Shown: positions 1 through 8,700 of the stretch, piece after piece
Numbering within the stretch: position 1 is the stretch's first letter
Layout: every line of letters starts with the position of its first letter
Origin: a virus
Virus record (IMG/VR): IMGVR_UViG_3300044646_001937
Coordinates: 140,455 to 204,454 of that record
Direction: 5' to 3' (one strand)
DNA length: 64,000 bases
Made by a program: the position numbers and the translations under genes
The notes under the pieces: model-generated
Database searches by the model: none
The model's input: only the letters and a program-made list of their open reading frames with translations
Told to the model about the DNA's origin: nothing

Positions 1-1
1 A

Positions 2-697
2 CAGATATCTGAGACAGACAACTTTTCAGATATTTTGAGAGAGAAGACAAATCTAGGAGATGTCTTTTTCACAGTAGATGATTTTAAATTGAAACAGTCT
101 GCTGGAGGCTTCTACTACTATCGCATACAGCTAACAACTGGTGACGGTAAGAAATATAGCTCACAGCCGATAATGTTTGGTTATAGTATTCAAGAGCAGA
201 GAAAGTATGCGATGGCCGCAGACGGTATTCGTAAAGAAATCCTATTGTGTAGATATGCAGGCACACAGGCTTGGCTATTACGCAGAAAGACATACAGCGC
301 AGCTACCACAGTAACATCCAAGAACATAGACCCTGTGTCAGGAGTACCCATAACAGATACACAGCATGAAGATTATGGTGTAGGTATAGATGGAGGATAT
401 TTTGATCCTGTGCCCTGCATGTACCATATAGAATCTAGCAGCCAAGATAAACAGCTATCCCCTGACGGTATAGGTGTAAAAGAAACATACGCCTTTAACG
501 TCAGAGCTCCGGGCTATCCTTTGTTTGAGATAAGAGATGTGTTGTGTGATATTAACGGAGGGCTTAGATATAGCATACAAGCCAGAAACTCTAAAAACTT
601 CCCAGGAACGAGTATCACATTGTTTCAAAAAGCCACACTCATGCAGATCCCAAGTACAGACACAATCTACTCAATTCCAATACCTGTAACCGTATAG
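2..697 (+). CDS. Hypothetical phage structural protein, 5'-truncated by window edge
   Basis: The reading frame is already open at base 2, so the true start lies upstream. The first usable in-frame start inside the window would only be a TTG at 35. I do not recognise the family. The protein is rich in Tyr, Ser and Thr with beta-type alternation and no membrane segment. It ends (TAG at 695-697) one base before the next gene and lies two genes upstream of the tail sheath. By position it could be a head-tail connector or neck protein. That is inference from gene order only. Confidence 0.6.
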   Translation, partial: QISETDNFSDILREKTNLGDVFFTVDDFKLKQSAGGFYYYRIQLTTGDGKKYSSQPIMFGYSIQEQRKYAMAADGIRKEILLCRYAGTQAWLLRRKTYSAATTVTSKNIDPVSGVPITDTQHEDYGVGIDGGYFDPVPCMYHIESSSQDKQLSPDGIGVKETYAFNVRAPGYPLFEIRDVLCDINGGLRYSIQARNSKNFPGTSITLFQKATLMQIPSTDTIYSIPIPVTV

Positions 698-698
698 T

Positions 699-1397
699 AT
701 GAATACAGATAACACACAAGATTGTACAAATGATATAGGTTACGTAACAGCATACGACAGGGAAGTTTACGCTAAAGATGAACGCGTAATGGTACTGACC
801 CCATGGACAGTGCAAAACATTTGCTACGAAGTAATTAAAAACTATATGATTGAAAACCCTCCCCAAGATGAAGGGTATAAATTTGCTCAAAAATATAGTC
901 CTGATGATCTAGAGTCAGGAATATCTCTAGAGATAGCATATCATTATAAAGATGCTGTAGTTCAAAAACGCCCTGGCATATACGTATCCAGAGGCGAAAC
1001 CAATTTTGTATTTCCAACAATAAATCAGCTCATAGGTATAAACACAGCAGAATCAGAAAAGCAAAGATTTGCGATGCTTCAGATGCCTATAAATATTGCT
1101 GTAGTAGCTACAAACGTAGGTTTTGCAGAACAGTTGGCAGAGTATGTATTTAAAATTTTCCTAAGATATCAGGAGGTTATTAAACAGGACTTTTGCATTC
1201 GTCAATTTAAGCTGGCATCGCTAGGCGCTCCTCAGTTATACTTGGAAAGTAAAGATCATATCTTTGTAAACGTTACGCTTTTAGCTACATTTGATATGGG
1301 CGCATTGATTAAAGGAGATGATCTCAAGATTAAAACAATGTCTTATGCGATTTTTACAAGCTGTGTAGATCAACCACTATCAACTAATCTTTTGTAG
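699..1397 (+). CDS. Putative tail-completion / tail-terminator-like protein
   Basis: A 232-residue protein starting one base after the preceding stop, with no Shine-Dalgarno sequence. No family is recognised with certainty. Its middle (about residues 105-210) alternates hydrophobic strands and a helix, ending in a 'FVNVTLLATFDMG' strand. In contractile phages the gene just before the sheath usually encodes a neck or tail-terminator protein, so that role is inferred from position. A 92-base gap with a TATAAA-type element separates it from the sheath gene, which suggests that the sheath has its own transcript. Confidence 0.5.
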   Translation: MNTDNTQDCTNDIGYVTAYDREVYAKDERVMVLTPWTVQNICYEVIKNYMIENPPQDEGYKFAQKYSPDDLESGISLEIAYHYKDAVVQKRPGIYVSRGETNFVFPTINQLIGINTAESEKQRFAMLQMPINIAVVATNVGFAEQLAEYVFKIFLRYQEVIKQDFCIRQFKLASLGAPQLYLESKDHIFVNVTLLATFDMGALIKGDDLKIKTMSYAIFTSCVDQPLSTNLL

Positions 1398-1453
1398 TAA
1401 ATTGTTTCAAAAATTATTGCATTACCCCTCAGTTTCAACTAAACTTAAACTAG

Positions 1454-1460
1454 TATAAAT
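1454..1460 (+). promoter_or_regulatory. Candidate promoter -10 element (TATAAAT) for the tail sheath gene
   Basis: TATAAATA lies in the 92-base gap before the sheath gene, about 30 nt upstream of its ATG. It matches the T4 late-promoter core, but it also resembles a sigma-70 -10 box. No good -35 is visible at 17 bp. A GGAG at 1472-1475 is 14 nt from the ATG, which is far for a ribosome-binding site. Confidence 0.4.
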
Positions 1461-1489
1461 AAACATATACCGGAGAAATAACTAAACAT

Positions 1490-4315
1490 ATGTACATCAC
1501 ACCTAGAGTATTAATTCAGCAAGAATTCCTGCAGCTACCTGTCTACAGTGAATTTCCATTACCTGCTTTCATCATCGGTCCTAACTATTCGCTGCTACGC
1601 TACAGCGAACCCAATGAAAAGAACCACACCGCAGCAACTACTAAAGACGGCGTGTTACTGGCTACCGAAAACAATTATATTGCTGATGCAGATACTAGCT
1701 ATGATTTTCCTAATGTTCCTGCAGGCGGAAACATAGACCCTACATACACGAAAGTGTATGCTGAGTCTGTTGAAGCGCAATATTTCCCACTACTGTCTTT
1801 AGGTAGTGATTCGGGAGACGCCAATGTTGAGTTAGTACCCAGCGTTTCTGGCGGATACTACAGGAACAAGGTCAGGTTCACTAATCTTGTTATGAAGACC
1901 GCAAATAACTACGTCCGTAGCGAATTACTCTCAAATAGAGACGTTGCGGTGGGTGATGTTATCGAAATTTCCGATCTTGATAATCCTGGAGACACAGCAT
2001 CTGTCGTACGTGCAAAGATCAAAGCTATTGAACCTGAAACGTACATTATTAATGAAGATCTTGCCTCTTATGTCGAAGACATTTACAACAACGAATCTAA
2101 TACAGCTAACCAGAGCCAAGACTATGGGCTTTCTGGATCTGCCACTGGCGTTACAGTAGACGTGAACGAAGACTTTGCATATATCGGATATGCAGGGAGA
2201 AAGATTGTTACAGATACCTACACAGTCACAGTAACTGTAGGCGGAAGTCTTACTGCAGCAAGGTTCTCGATTTCTTCAGATAATGGGGCATTTAAAACAA
2301 AGACCAATGTAGCATTATCTGCAGGCGTTCTCACGCTAGACGACGCTTCAGGCAATAATGTTAAACTTGAGTTTTCACTCGCAGAAGGAGTGACATTCAC
2401 AGCCGCCACAGTGTGGACTTTGAACGTTGAAGCTGCAGTTACACAAGTCACTCCTACCGTTACAGGCACATACTCCGGAGAAGCAGACATAGTCTACACC
2501 CTCACGGTGGAGCGTGGTGGCGCATTCTATGATGGAACTAACTCTACAACCTGCGCTAGGATTTTGGTTAAATCTTCTATCGTAGACACCGCCTCGTTAA
2601 CTTTACCCAGGAAGGCTACACCTGTATTCCAATTGGGAGGCCTAGGCTTGTCGGCAGTGTTTTCTGCAGGTAGTGTTGGTGTCGGTACGGATTATGAAGG
2701 TCTTGTGGCAGGCGATGTGTACTATGTATCAGTTGTTGCAGCTAAGCACGGCGCAGTCACTATTGTGGAATTTGCTGAAACGTTACCTGATTCTTTATTT
2801 GACGCAGCAAATAAAACAGCCTCATTATTCTTGACTCAAAACTCAATACAATTGAATGAAGTTAAGAACACACTAACAGACACCAGAAACTGGACACAGG
2901 ACGAAGCTTACGTGACAGTAAACTCAGGCGCAACCACATCAGTCAGCTCTATTATCGTTGCAGGATCTCCTGCAGAATTACCTATCAAGAAAGCAAAATT
3001 GTTCATTGAATATAGAGCCTTGTTGCAAAACAATATTGTGGCAATTGACTCTGTGCGTAGTCAAGCAGATGTCCTTGCCAAACTTGGCACAATTCACCCT
3101 GACAACCCTCTTGCTCAGGGTGTAAATGACGCTGTCTTAAACGCAGCCAATCAGCTAGTGTACTTCATTGGTGTAGCTACAGATGATCTGGCTGGCTACC
3201 TAAACGCAATCAAAATCTCTGAAAAGAGCGACAAGGTTTACGGGTTTGTGCCACTTACCTTCGATCGCACAATTCAGGACGCTGTGGTTGCACACGTCAA
3301 CGCATACAGCACTAGAGAAGTTGGACGCTGGAGAGTTGCATGGCTTTCCGTACAGGACAATAAAGAGCGCATGATCTATGATAGCGCCGAATACACCGCC
3401 ACAGTTACCAACGACTTGCTCGGCAGAACAAGATTACTGACAATCGAAAATGCCAAGTTTATTGAGGATGGGGTACGCGCAAACGACTCAATCCGCATTA
3501 ATTTTAGCGCTACATCGGACGGCAAGTTAACCTATGATGAGTATATTGTTGACAGTGTACAGACCAATACTACACTGTTGTTGACCCATTCATTACCATA
3601 TGCAATTACACCGAGCGGTGGAGCAAAAGTTCAGGTTGTAAGAAACTACACCAAGAGTGAGCGTGCCTACAACCTAGCTAAGATAGGTGGAGACTATAAC
3701 AATAGACGCGTTCGTTGCGTATTCCCTGATACCTTTAAGTATAAGGGCGTTACGAAGCAAGGCTATTTCGCCGCTGCAGGCTTGGCAGGTCTCAGGTCTG
3801 GTGTTGTTCCTCACCAGGGCTTAACCAACTCCGAATATCTCGGAGCAGACGACCTTAGCAAGGTTGTTATTGATTTCTCTCAGGATGAGCTGAATGTTAT
3901 GGCTGAGCAGGGTATCTGGATCATTACACAGGAAGTTATTGGCTCAACTCCATATGTGAGGCATCAATTGACCACTGATGAGCGCAGCTTGAACACGTCG
4001 GAAGACTCTATCACTACGAACGTAGATAGTATTAGCTACGCTCTCAAGAAAGTCTTGTCACCGTTTATCGGTAGGTTCAATATTAATCCTGATAACGTGG
4101 CTGTTATTAGAGCTGCCGTCGTGGCAGAACTTACATTTAGGTCATCCAACACATACACTGCCCGCGCAGGAAACCAGTTGGTGTCATTCACTCCAGCAAC
4201 CGACATCATCAAGCTTGAAGCAAATCCAACATTCAAGGACATGATTGATATTGAAGTGCGCTTGAATGTGCCTTACCCAATCAACTACATTAACCTGAAA
4301 TTGATTGTTGGCTAA
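1490..4315 (+). CDS. Tail sheath protein (enlarged)
   Basis: Contractile tail sheath protein, 941 residues; T4 gp18 is about 660. The C-terminal third (about 690-941) has the typical sheath core, with the Gly/Ala-rich 'GYFAAAGLAGLRSGVVP' near residue 758 followed by 'ELNVMAEQGIWIITQ' near 800 and a strand-rich end. The N-terminus (MYITPRVL...) is also sheath-like. Between about residues 240 and 415 there are two similar Ig-like units ('TYTVTVTVGG' and 'IVYTLTVERGG', each ending in a Val-rich strand), probably surface-exposed insertions. The sheath polymerises around the tube and contracts on infection. A promoter-like element lies upstream. Two small genes and the tube gene follow. Confidence 0.93.
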   Translation: MYITPRVLIQQEFLQLPVYSEFPLPAFIIGPNYSLLRYSEPNEKNHTAATTKDGVLLATENNYIADADTSYDFPNVPAGGNIDPTYTKVYAESVEAQYFPLLSLGSDSGDANVELVPSVSGGYYRNKVRFTNLVMKTANNYVRSELLSNRDVAVGDVIEISDLDNPGDTASVVRAKIKAIEPETYIINEDLASYVEDIYNNESNTANQSQDYGLSGSATGVTVDVNEDFAYIGYAGRKIVTDTYTVTVTVGGSLTAARFSISSDNGAFKTKTNVALSAGVLTLDDASGNNVKLEFSLAEGVTFTAATVWTLNVEAAVTQVTPTVTGTYSGEADIVYTLTVERGGAFYDGTNSTTCARILVKSSIVDTASLTLPRKATPVFQLGGLGLSAVFSAGSVGVGTDYEGLVAGDVYYVSVVAAKHGAVTIVEFAETLPDSLFDAANKTASLFLTQNSIQLNEVKNTLTDTRNWTQDEAYVTVNSGATTSVSSIIVAGSPAELPIKKAKLFIEYRALLQNNIVAIDSVRSQADVLAKLGTIHPDNPLAQGVNDAVLNAANQLVYFIGVATDDLAGYLNAIKISEKSDKVYGFVPLTFDRTIQDAVVAHVNAYSTREVGRWRVAWLSVQDNKERMIYDSAEYTATVTNDLLGRTRLLTIENAKFIEDGVRANDSIRINFSATSDGKLTYDEYIVDSVQTNTTLLLTHSLPYAITPSGGAKVQVVRNYTKSERAYNLAKIGGDYNNRRVRCVFPDTFKYKGVTKQGYFAAAGLAGLRSGVVPHQGLTNSEYLGADDLSKVVIDFSQDELNVMAEQGIWIITQEVIGSTPYVRHQLTTDERSLNTSEDSITTNVDSISYALKKVLSPFIGRFNINPDNVAVIRAAVVAELTFRSSNTYTARAGNQLVSFTPATDIIKLEANPTFKDMIDIEVRLNVPYPINYINLKLIVG

Positions 4316-4321
4316 CCTATC

Positions 4322-4561
4322 ATGACTTCGTTTGAAGTAGGATTCATTAAATACGCTGAAGAATGTGGGTTATCCAATGAAAGGATAGCCCACATTCTTA
4401 AAAGAGCCGCAGATTATCCTGAAGTATCCAGCTTATTCAAACAACTTCCAGAAGCAGAAGAAGAATCTCCAGAGCATCTCGACGATATGAATAATCTTAT
4501 GCAGCAGGATTTAATCGACAGACAAATGCTTGAAGACGCACAAAAACTGAAAATGCAATGA
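4322..4561 (+). CDS. Hypothetical small acidic helical protein
   Basis: A 79-residue protein, mainly helical and acidic (a Glu-rich stretch near residues 43-52), with no recognised family. It starts six bases after the sheath stop and overlaps the next gene by ATGA at 4558-4561, so the two are translationally coupled. Its place between sheath and tube suggests a minor tail or assembly role, but nothing in the sequence proves this. Confidence 0.7.
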   Translation: MTSFEVGFIKYAEECGLSNERIAHILKRAADYPEVSSLFKQLPEAEEESPEHLDDMNNLMQQDLIDRQMLEDAQKLKMQ

Positions 4562-4761
4562 AAGTTGTAGTAACAGGAGATTTTAGAGAACCTACATTAT
4601 TAAATACAGATAAAGCTACAGGTGTACTAATATATTCTGATGACGGTAGACCTAACGTAATATTCAGGATGATTGGTAACGGTAAAGGATGGATCAGATA
4701 CACTAAAGGAGAAGATGCAAATTTTGATGAAATTGCACAATCTCTAGGCCTCATAAAATAA
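4558..4761 (+). CDS. Hypothetical 67-residue protein
   Basis: A small protein with a beta-rich start (MKVVVTGDF...) and a GWIRYTKGE segment. No family is recognised. Its start codon overlaps the preceding stop (ATGA). It ends 70 bases before the tail tube gene, and that gap holds a clear promoter, so this gene likely ends the sheath transcript. Confidence 0.65.
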   Translation: MKVVVTGDFREPTLLNTDKATGVLIYSDDGRPNVIFRMIGNGKGWIRYTKGEDANFDEIAQSLGLIK

Positions 4762-4773
4762 GACAATCAACGC

Positions 4774-4802
4774 TTGCGATAACTCTACAAATTAGCTATA
4801 AT
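4774..4802 (+). promoter_or_regulatory. Sigma-70-type promoter for the tail tube gene
   Basis: TTGCGA (4774-4779), a 17-base spacer and a perfect TATAAT (4797-4802). The tube ATG is 29 bases past the -10 box, leaving an AT-rich leader of about 22 nt. With the hairpin after the gene this gives a separate one-gene unit, as expected for a tube protein needed in many copies. Confidence 0.7.
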
Positions 4803-4831
4803 AATAACAGAAACAATTAACTTAAAAATAT

Positions 4832-5254
4832 ATGGCAGACTTATTTCAATTTGAAACACCAGCAGCAAGAGCTCCATTAACAGCCGACAAGGCCACCATC
4901 CAGTGGGGTGGAGTTATTGCAGGCGCGATTCAGGTAAGCATCACCTATGCACAGCAGATTAACCGTCGCCGCACAATTGGCAACAAGTCCGCAGCAATCT
5001 GGGGATCCCAGCCCAGCGGACAGGTTAACATCCAAAGACTTCTAACCTCCGACGCTGGAGCACTCACCAGCGCCCCAGGCTGGAGCGGCTGTAACCCAGG
5101 CACAGTAACCCTGTCACTTGGCGGATGCGCTGGCGGAGGCCCAACCTACACAGCTACCAGTGCAGTTGTTTCTCAATTCTCAGTGTCCGCTGAAGCAGAA
5201 AGCCTCACAGTCATGGACAATGTGGTGATCGAGTTCATGCAGTTGTCTGCTTAA
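4832..5254 (+). CDS. Tail tube protein
   Basis: A 140-residue protein that by size, beta-rich composition and place after the sheath is the major tail tube subunit, forming stacked rings inside the sheath. It has a short N-terminal arm, a central 'IQVSITYAQQINRRRTIGN' strand pair, Gly-rich loops, and a C-terminal strand ending in 'VVIEFMQLSA'. It has its own promoter (4774-4802) and a downstream hairpin (5277-5313), consistent with high expression. Its GC content looks higher than that of its neighbours, which also fits strong expression. The assignment rests on context and fold-like pattern, not on a detected signature. Confidence 0.78.
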   Translation: MADLFQFETPAARAPLTADKATIQWGGVIAGAIQVSITYAQQINRRRTIGNKSAAIWGSQPSGQVNIQRLLTSDAGALTSAPGWSGCNPGTVTLSLGGCAGGGPTYTATSAVVSQFSVSAEAESLTVMDNVVIEFMQLSA

Positions 5255-5276
5255 TTATATTAAACTGCTTGCTTAT

Positions 5277-5313
5277 TTGAGCCTCTGTCTTATATATTAA
5301 GGCAGAGGCTCAA
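5277..5313 (+). terminator. Terminator hairpin after the tail tube gene
   Basis: An inverted repeat TTGAGCCTCTG ... CAGAGGCTCAA (11 bp, perfect) closes an AT-rich loop of about 15 nt. It is followed by a short AT-rich stretch (ACTATTTATG) but no long T run. Its place 23 bases after the tube stop suits partial termination or 3'-end protection of the tube mRNA. Confidence 0.7.
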
Positions 5314-5348
5314 ACTATTTATGCTGTGAGCTATAAAATAAAACACAC

Positions 5349-7844
5349 ATGAGTATCAGGCAAAACCCATTACCTTCAGATCATCCAAATTTTAATACTC
5401 CGTCTAAAGTATTTGTAGGTGAAATCATTACATCATGCTCAGGCTCGCACGCCATCACAGTAGCAAGATCTAAGCACGGCGGAGCAAAATCAGCCGACGG
5501 CGGATACATGATGCAGGGAACATTGGCCACGTCAGTAATGGCTTCTATATTTGGATTTAGAGAGTCAGCACCTCCACAACCAGGAACACAGGTTGTATGC
5601 TTAGAAGAGTCTGCAAGTCATTGCTATATTTTAGGTATGCTACCCAAGCAAAACCCCAACCTGGACAATATGCCCAATAGGGCCGCTCTTGGGGCAGGTA
5701 ACGCCCTAGAAGACAGCGCCAATAGGAAGGGACATGAAAAATATACACCAAGGATATATGACAACAGAAGACCTACAGACGCGGTAGATGGTGAGCATGT
5801 TGTCAGTAATGAGTTTGGGGTTTTGCTTGGGCTGTATCAGCAGTTAGCTAATCTGAAAGCATCAGAGCTAGCGCAAGTGCAGTGCTTCCTTTTGGATGAT
5901 CTTGTGCGTGTGATCAGTCATAATTTTCAACACTATACAGCTCTTGGCGAATATAATATATATCATGACGGTAAAGCATTAATGGCCGAATTTGGAGCCA
6001 CACACAAGACCTCAGAAGCATATGGAAAACCCGCTGTAAACTCAGACTCCTCTTCTGCAACATTCACGAAAACAGGAACGCATACTGCAGATGATGAAAA
6101 TGACTTTTATAAAATCTCAGGAGATGAGCGAATAAAAGCAATTGAGCGCTTTAAATGGTTTCTTGGTACTGTGGGAGATTTTTTGCATGTATTCATGGTT
6201 AGACCTGATCCGCAAGAATCAAGAGTTTTAGATCCGACTAAAAAACCAAACAAACCAGACACAGGGTTATGTGATTTGCATATAGGTACTGACGGAGGAC
6301 TGCATTTACGTAGTGTAAAAGAAGTATTTATTGAAAAAACTAATTGGATTAGGGTACCGCTGAGAGTGGCTGCTCCGGATGATGAAGCTGGAGACGACGC
6401 AGCTAAAATAAAGTATAAAGAGAAAGAGCTTTTTAAGTTTGATAATGAAATTATTGCAACACATAACCCTATTAGGTACGCGTTACAGATAAGGGACTAT
6501 GTAGCTTATGTAAACGAGAAGCTTAATTATGAGAATTTTAAAAAACATGAAAAAGATTTTTATGTAAACGATGAATTAAGCAAAGAAGAAGCACTTAATA
6601 GGATAGGTAAAGTAGATCAAGAAACTTCTCTTAAGCTGAGCGATTATAAACTTAGAACTGCTGGAATATATCTAATGCCAAATGGAGGCATAACAATTAG
6701 AGATGCATGGAATTCAGCAATAATTATGGAGGGTGGTAACGTTTATATACAGCCAGCAAAAGATCTTATAACTCAACCTTTAAGAAGTATGGTTGTAAAG
6801 GCAGGCAAAAACATAAACATGTCTTGCCGCAAACATATAGATCTCTCCTCAAGCGATGAAGGAATGAGAATCAAGACACACAAGTCTCAATATCTATATA
6901 GTCATGAAGGAGGCGTTATTCTTGAAGCAAATGCTGAAAAAGACGTAGCCTATGCGCCTATACCCTCAAAAGGCGCCTTACAGCAAGTTGGAGGAATCGT
7001 ACTTAAATCTAGTTTGGGTATATACAACTATGCTGAAAAAAACATAGTGAACTTTGCTAAAGGAAAAATGCTGCTCCAGTCCTTAGACAATATGGATATC
7101 ACTGCAGGTTTTGAGGATGATAAAGCCAACAAAACCGCTAATAAGCCCATCAAACCCAAAAAAAATAACTCTAAGGAATCTTTAGCTACAGACAAAAAAG
7201 ATGAATCTTCAACTACAAACAAAAAAGCCGCAACTCGAAAAAAACAAGCAAGCATCACAGTATATAGCCAGAACAATATGACAGTTCTGGCGGACAAGTC
7301 TATGCTCCTACACTCAAAGGAATTAGCCACCATGGTATCAGACAAGCAAATGATATTGGCCGGCGCAGCCGCAACACTGCTTGGAGAGAAAGGCGATTCA
7401 ATTTCTACTGAAGGCGTTATAGAAACTGAAAAGATGGTAAAAGATATATTTAAAAAACCAAGAGAGATTAAAAAAGAATTACTCAAACAAACAGTATTTG
7501 AAAAAGCCACTAATTTTGAAGCACTAGAGTTTAAGTTTCTTAACTCTAAAGAATACGGTAGTGACATAGACAAAGAAAAAGACCCGTTTCCTATTACATT
7601 AGCGCAGCAGGATAATTTGTTGACAAACTTATATAAACTAGAAGAATGGAAAGAGGAAAAGATTAACGAGTCATATCCGTATCCTGGTAAAGATTTGTTT
7701 GAAAAGTTTTATTATATTACTCAAAAACCTAACAATTTACAGAAGCATCCCATTGATAAAGATTCACATAGTAAAGCAGACCCGCAGAATATTCCCGCAA
7801 CTATAACCCTGACATCACTAAGCAAATACAAAGTATTAAAATAA
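5349..7844 (+). CDS. Baseplate spike / gp5-VgrG-like protein with OB-like N-terminal domain
   Basis: An 831-residue protein. Residues about 18-100 look like the OB-fold of gp5/VgrG spikes: 'KVFVGEIITS' followed by 'PGTQVVCLEE' and 'CYILGMLP'. A long middle part follows, then a repetitive strand-rich segment from about residue 440 ('IYLMPNGGITI...', 'NVYIQPAKDL', 'GKNINMSCRKHIDLSS') like the beta-prism or helix of spikes. A Lys/Ser-rich linker lies near 591-640, and a further strand-rich and then helical end completes the protein. No lysozyme domain is visible. By family it would sit at the tail tip and help pierce the cell surface. It heads the long baseplate operon, preceded by an AT-rich TATAAAATA element about 10 bases before its ATG. 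Confidence 0.72.
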   Translation: MSIRQNPLPSDHPNFNTPSKVFVGEIITSCSGSHAITVARSKHGGAKSADGGYMMQGTLATSVMASIFGFRESAPPQPGTQVVCLEESASHCYILGMLPKQNPNLDNMPNRAALGAGNALEDSANRKGHEKYTPRIYDNRRPTDAVDGEHVVSNEFGVLLGLYQQLANLKASELAQVQCFLLDDLVRVISHNFQHYTALGEYNIYHDGKALMAEFGATHKTSEAYGKPAVNSDSSSATFTKTGTHTADDENDFYKISGDERIKAIERFKWFLGTVGDFLHVFMVRPDPQESRVLDPTKKPNKPDTGLCDLHIGTDGGLHLRSVKEVFIEKTNWIRVPLRVAAPDDEAGDDAAKIKYKEKELFKFDNEIIATHNPIRYALQIRDYVAYVNEKLNYENFKKHEKDFYVNDELSKEEALNRIGKVDQETSLKLSDYKLRTAGIYLMPNGGITIRDAWNSAIIMEGGNVYIQPAKDLITQPLRSMVVKAGKNINMSCRKHIDLSSSDEGMRIKTHKSQYLYSHEGGVILEANAEKDVAYAPIPSKGALQQVGGIVLKSSLGIYNYAEKNIVNFAKGKMLLQSLDNMDITAGFEDDKANKTANKPIKPKKNNSKESLATDKKDESSTTNKKAATRKKQASITVYSQNNMTVLADKSMLLHSKELATMVSDKQMILAGAAATLLGEKGDSISTEGVIETEKMVKDIFKKPREIKKELLKQTVFEKATNFEALEFKFLNSKEYGSDIDKEKDPFPITLAQQDNLLTNLYKLEEWKEEKINESYPYPGKDLFEKFYYITQKPNNLQKHPIDKDSHSKADPQNIPATITLTSLSKYKVLK

Positions 7845-7849
7845 ATTAT

Positions 7850-8365
7850 ATGGAACCTCCACAACCCTTCAACACGTCAATTGAAATGAATAACGAAAAG
7901 CCTAAAAATTTGGAAATTACAGATAAAGAAAAAGAGCGGTTTTTCAAAAGTATTCTAGCCGATAAGCCCCACGAAGAAACTGTAACTTTGTTTGACAATA
8001 AATTAAGTGTAACCTTCAGATCGCTTACCGTCCAAGAAAACACTGACGTCGTTAATCAAATTATTAGAGATAAGGAAAACGGCATCGCTGTAGACAACGA
8101 TACATATTACATAACCATATCAGTATATCGTTTGGCACTATCCATGGTATCTGTAGACGGCAACACCTTTAGTTCAATAGTTAAGGAAGGGTTTTCGCCA
8201 TCGTTTGAAAAAGATACGTATGTACTAGCTAGGTCTAGACCAATTCTTGCCTGGGGTACTCCAAAACTATCGGTGTTTCTTGATGCGTTTCAAACATTTG
8301 AAAACAAAGCAATCAAGCTAGCCAGCGAGGTTCAAAACGCAAATTTTTGGAAAGCCAGCACGTAA
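7850..8365 (+). CDS. Tail assembly chaperone (short product, G-type)
   Basis: A 171-residue protein directly upstream of a second, start-less frame and the tape measure gene. This is the classic place of the tail assembly chaperones (lambda gpG/gpGT type). The sequence is acidic and mixed alpha/beta; the family is not recognised by motif. Near its end lies the slippery heptamer A_AAT_TTT at 8341-8347 in the correct register, with a stem-loop beginning six bases later. Part of the ribosomes should therefore shift to -1 and make a longer protein of about 282 residues (166 from this gene plus 116). The two forms probably coat the tape measure during tail assembly. Confidence 0.8.
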   Translation: MEPPQPFNTSIEMNNEKPKNLEITDKEKERFFKSILADKPHEETVTLFDNKLSVTFRSLTVQENTDVVNQIIRDKENGIAVDNDTYYITISVYRLALSMVSVDGNTFSSIVKEGFSPSFEKDTYVLARSRPILAWGTPKLSVFLDAFQTFENKAIKLASEVQNANFWKAST

Positions 8366-8398
8366 AATTGCTAACTTCAGGCTATTTACGTGGCTGGC
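8341..8398 (+). promoter_or_regulatory. Programmed -1 ribosomal frameshift signal (slippery site plus stem-loop)
   Basis: The heptamer AAATTTT at 8341-8347 is read A_AAT_TTT in the upstream frame, fitting X_XXY_YYZ. After a 6-nt spacer (TGGAAA) comes a stem: GCCAGCACGTAAA (8354-8366) pairs with TTTACGTGGCTGGC (8385-8398), 13 bp with a single bulged C and an 18-nt loop. The zero-frame stop (8363-8365) lies inside the stem. The -1 frame is open from 8302 to 8697 and has no ATG near its beginning. Spacing and geometry match known frameshift signals. Confidence 0.88.
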
Positions 8399-8697
8399 TT
8401 AATTTTGACTACATGCTTCCTTCGTCAAGACTGAGGGAAGAAATCATCCTAGCGCATCTACAGGATGAGTATATCTATGAACTGTTGAAGAGTAGGCTTT
8501 TCATAGAGACAGTATTGAGGGCTACCTTGGACCAGCGTACATCCTCAACGCTTGATCCTATATTTGAAGTATCTAGGCAGTTGATTGGATTAAAATTGCC
8601 TTCAGCTCTTCCAAAAGATACAATAAAAGAAGAAAAGTTATCAAAAAATGACCTTAAAGAATGGAAAGAGTTTCTAGATAAAGTAAACAAGAAGTAG
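8347..8697 (+). CDS. Tail assembly chaperone, -1 frameshift extension (T-type)
   Basis: This 116-residue frame is open from 8302 but has no ATG until well inside it. The first possible start is a TTG at 8347, the base where the -1 shift would enter. It is therefore best read as the C-terminal extension of the preceding gene rather than a separate protein. It is helical and ends in a Lys-rich tail (KEWKEFLDKVNKK). It stops three bases before the tape measure ATG. In lambda the equivalent T domain binds the tail tube protein while the G domain binds the tape measure; the same split is inferred here. Confidence 0.85.
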   Translation: MESQHVKLLTSGYLRGWLNFDYMLPSSRLREEIILAHLQDEYIYELLKSRLFIETVLRATLDQRTSSTLDPIFEVSRQLIGLKLPSALPKDTIKEEKLSKNDLKEWKEFLDKVNKK

Positions 8698-8700
8698 TAT

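Noticed and set aside
5349-7844. Cell-wall-degrading lysozyme domain in the spike protein
   Set aside because: No Glu/Asp catalytic lysozyme or peptidase motif is visible between the OB-like and strand-repeat parts.
8347-8697. Independent TTG-initiated gene after the chaperone
   Set aside because: The slippery site, spacer and stem fit a frameshift far better than a separate start in a phage that otherwise uses ATG.
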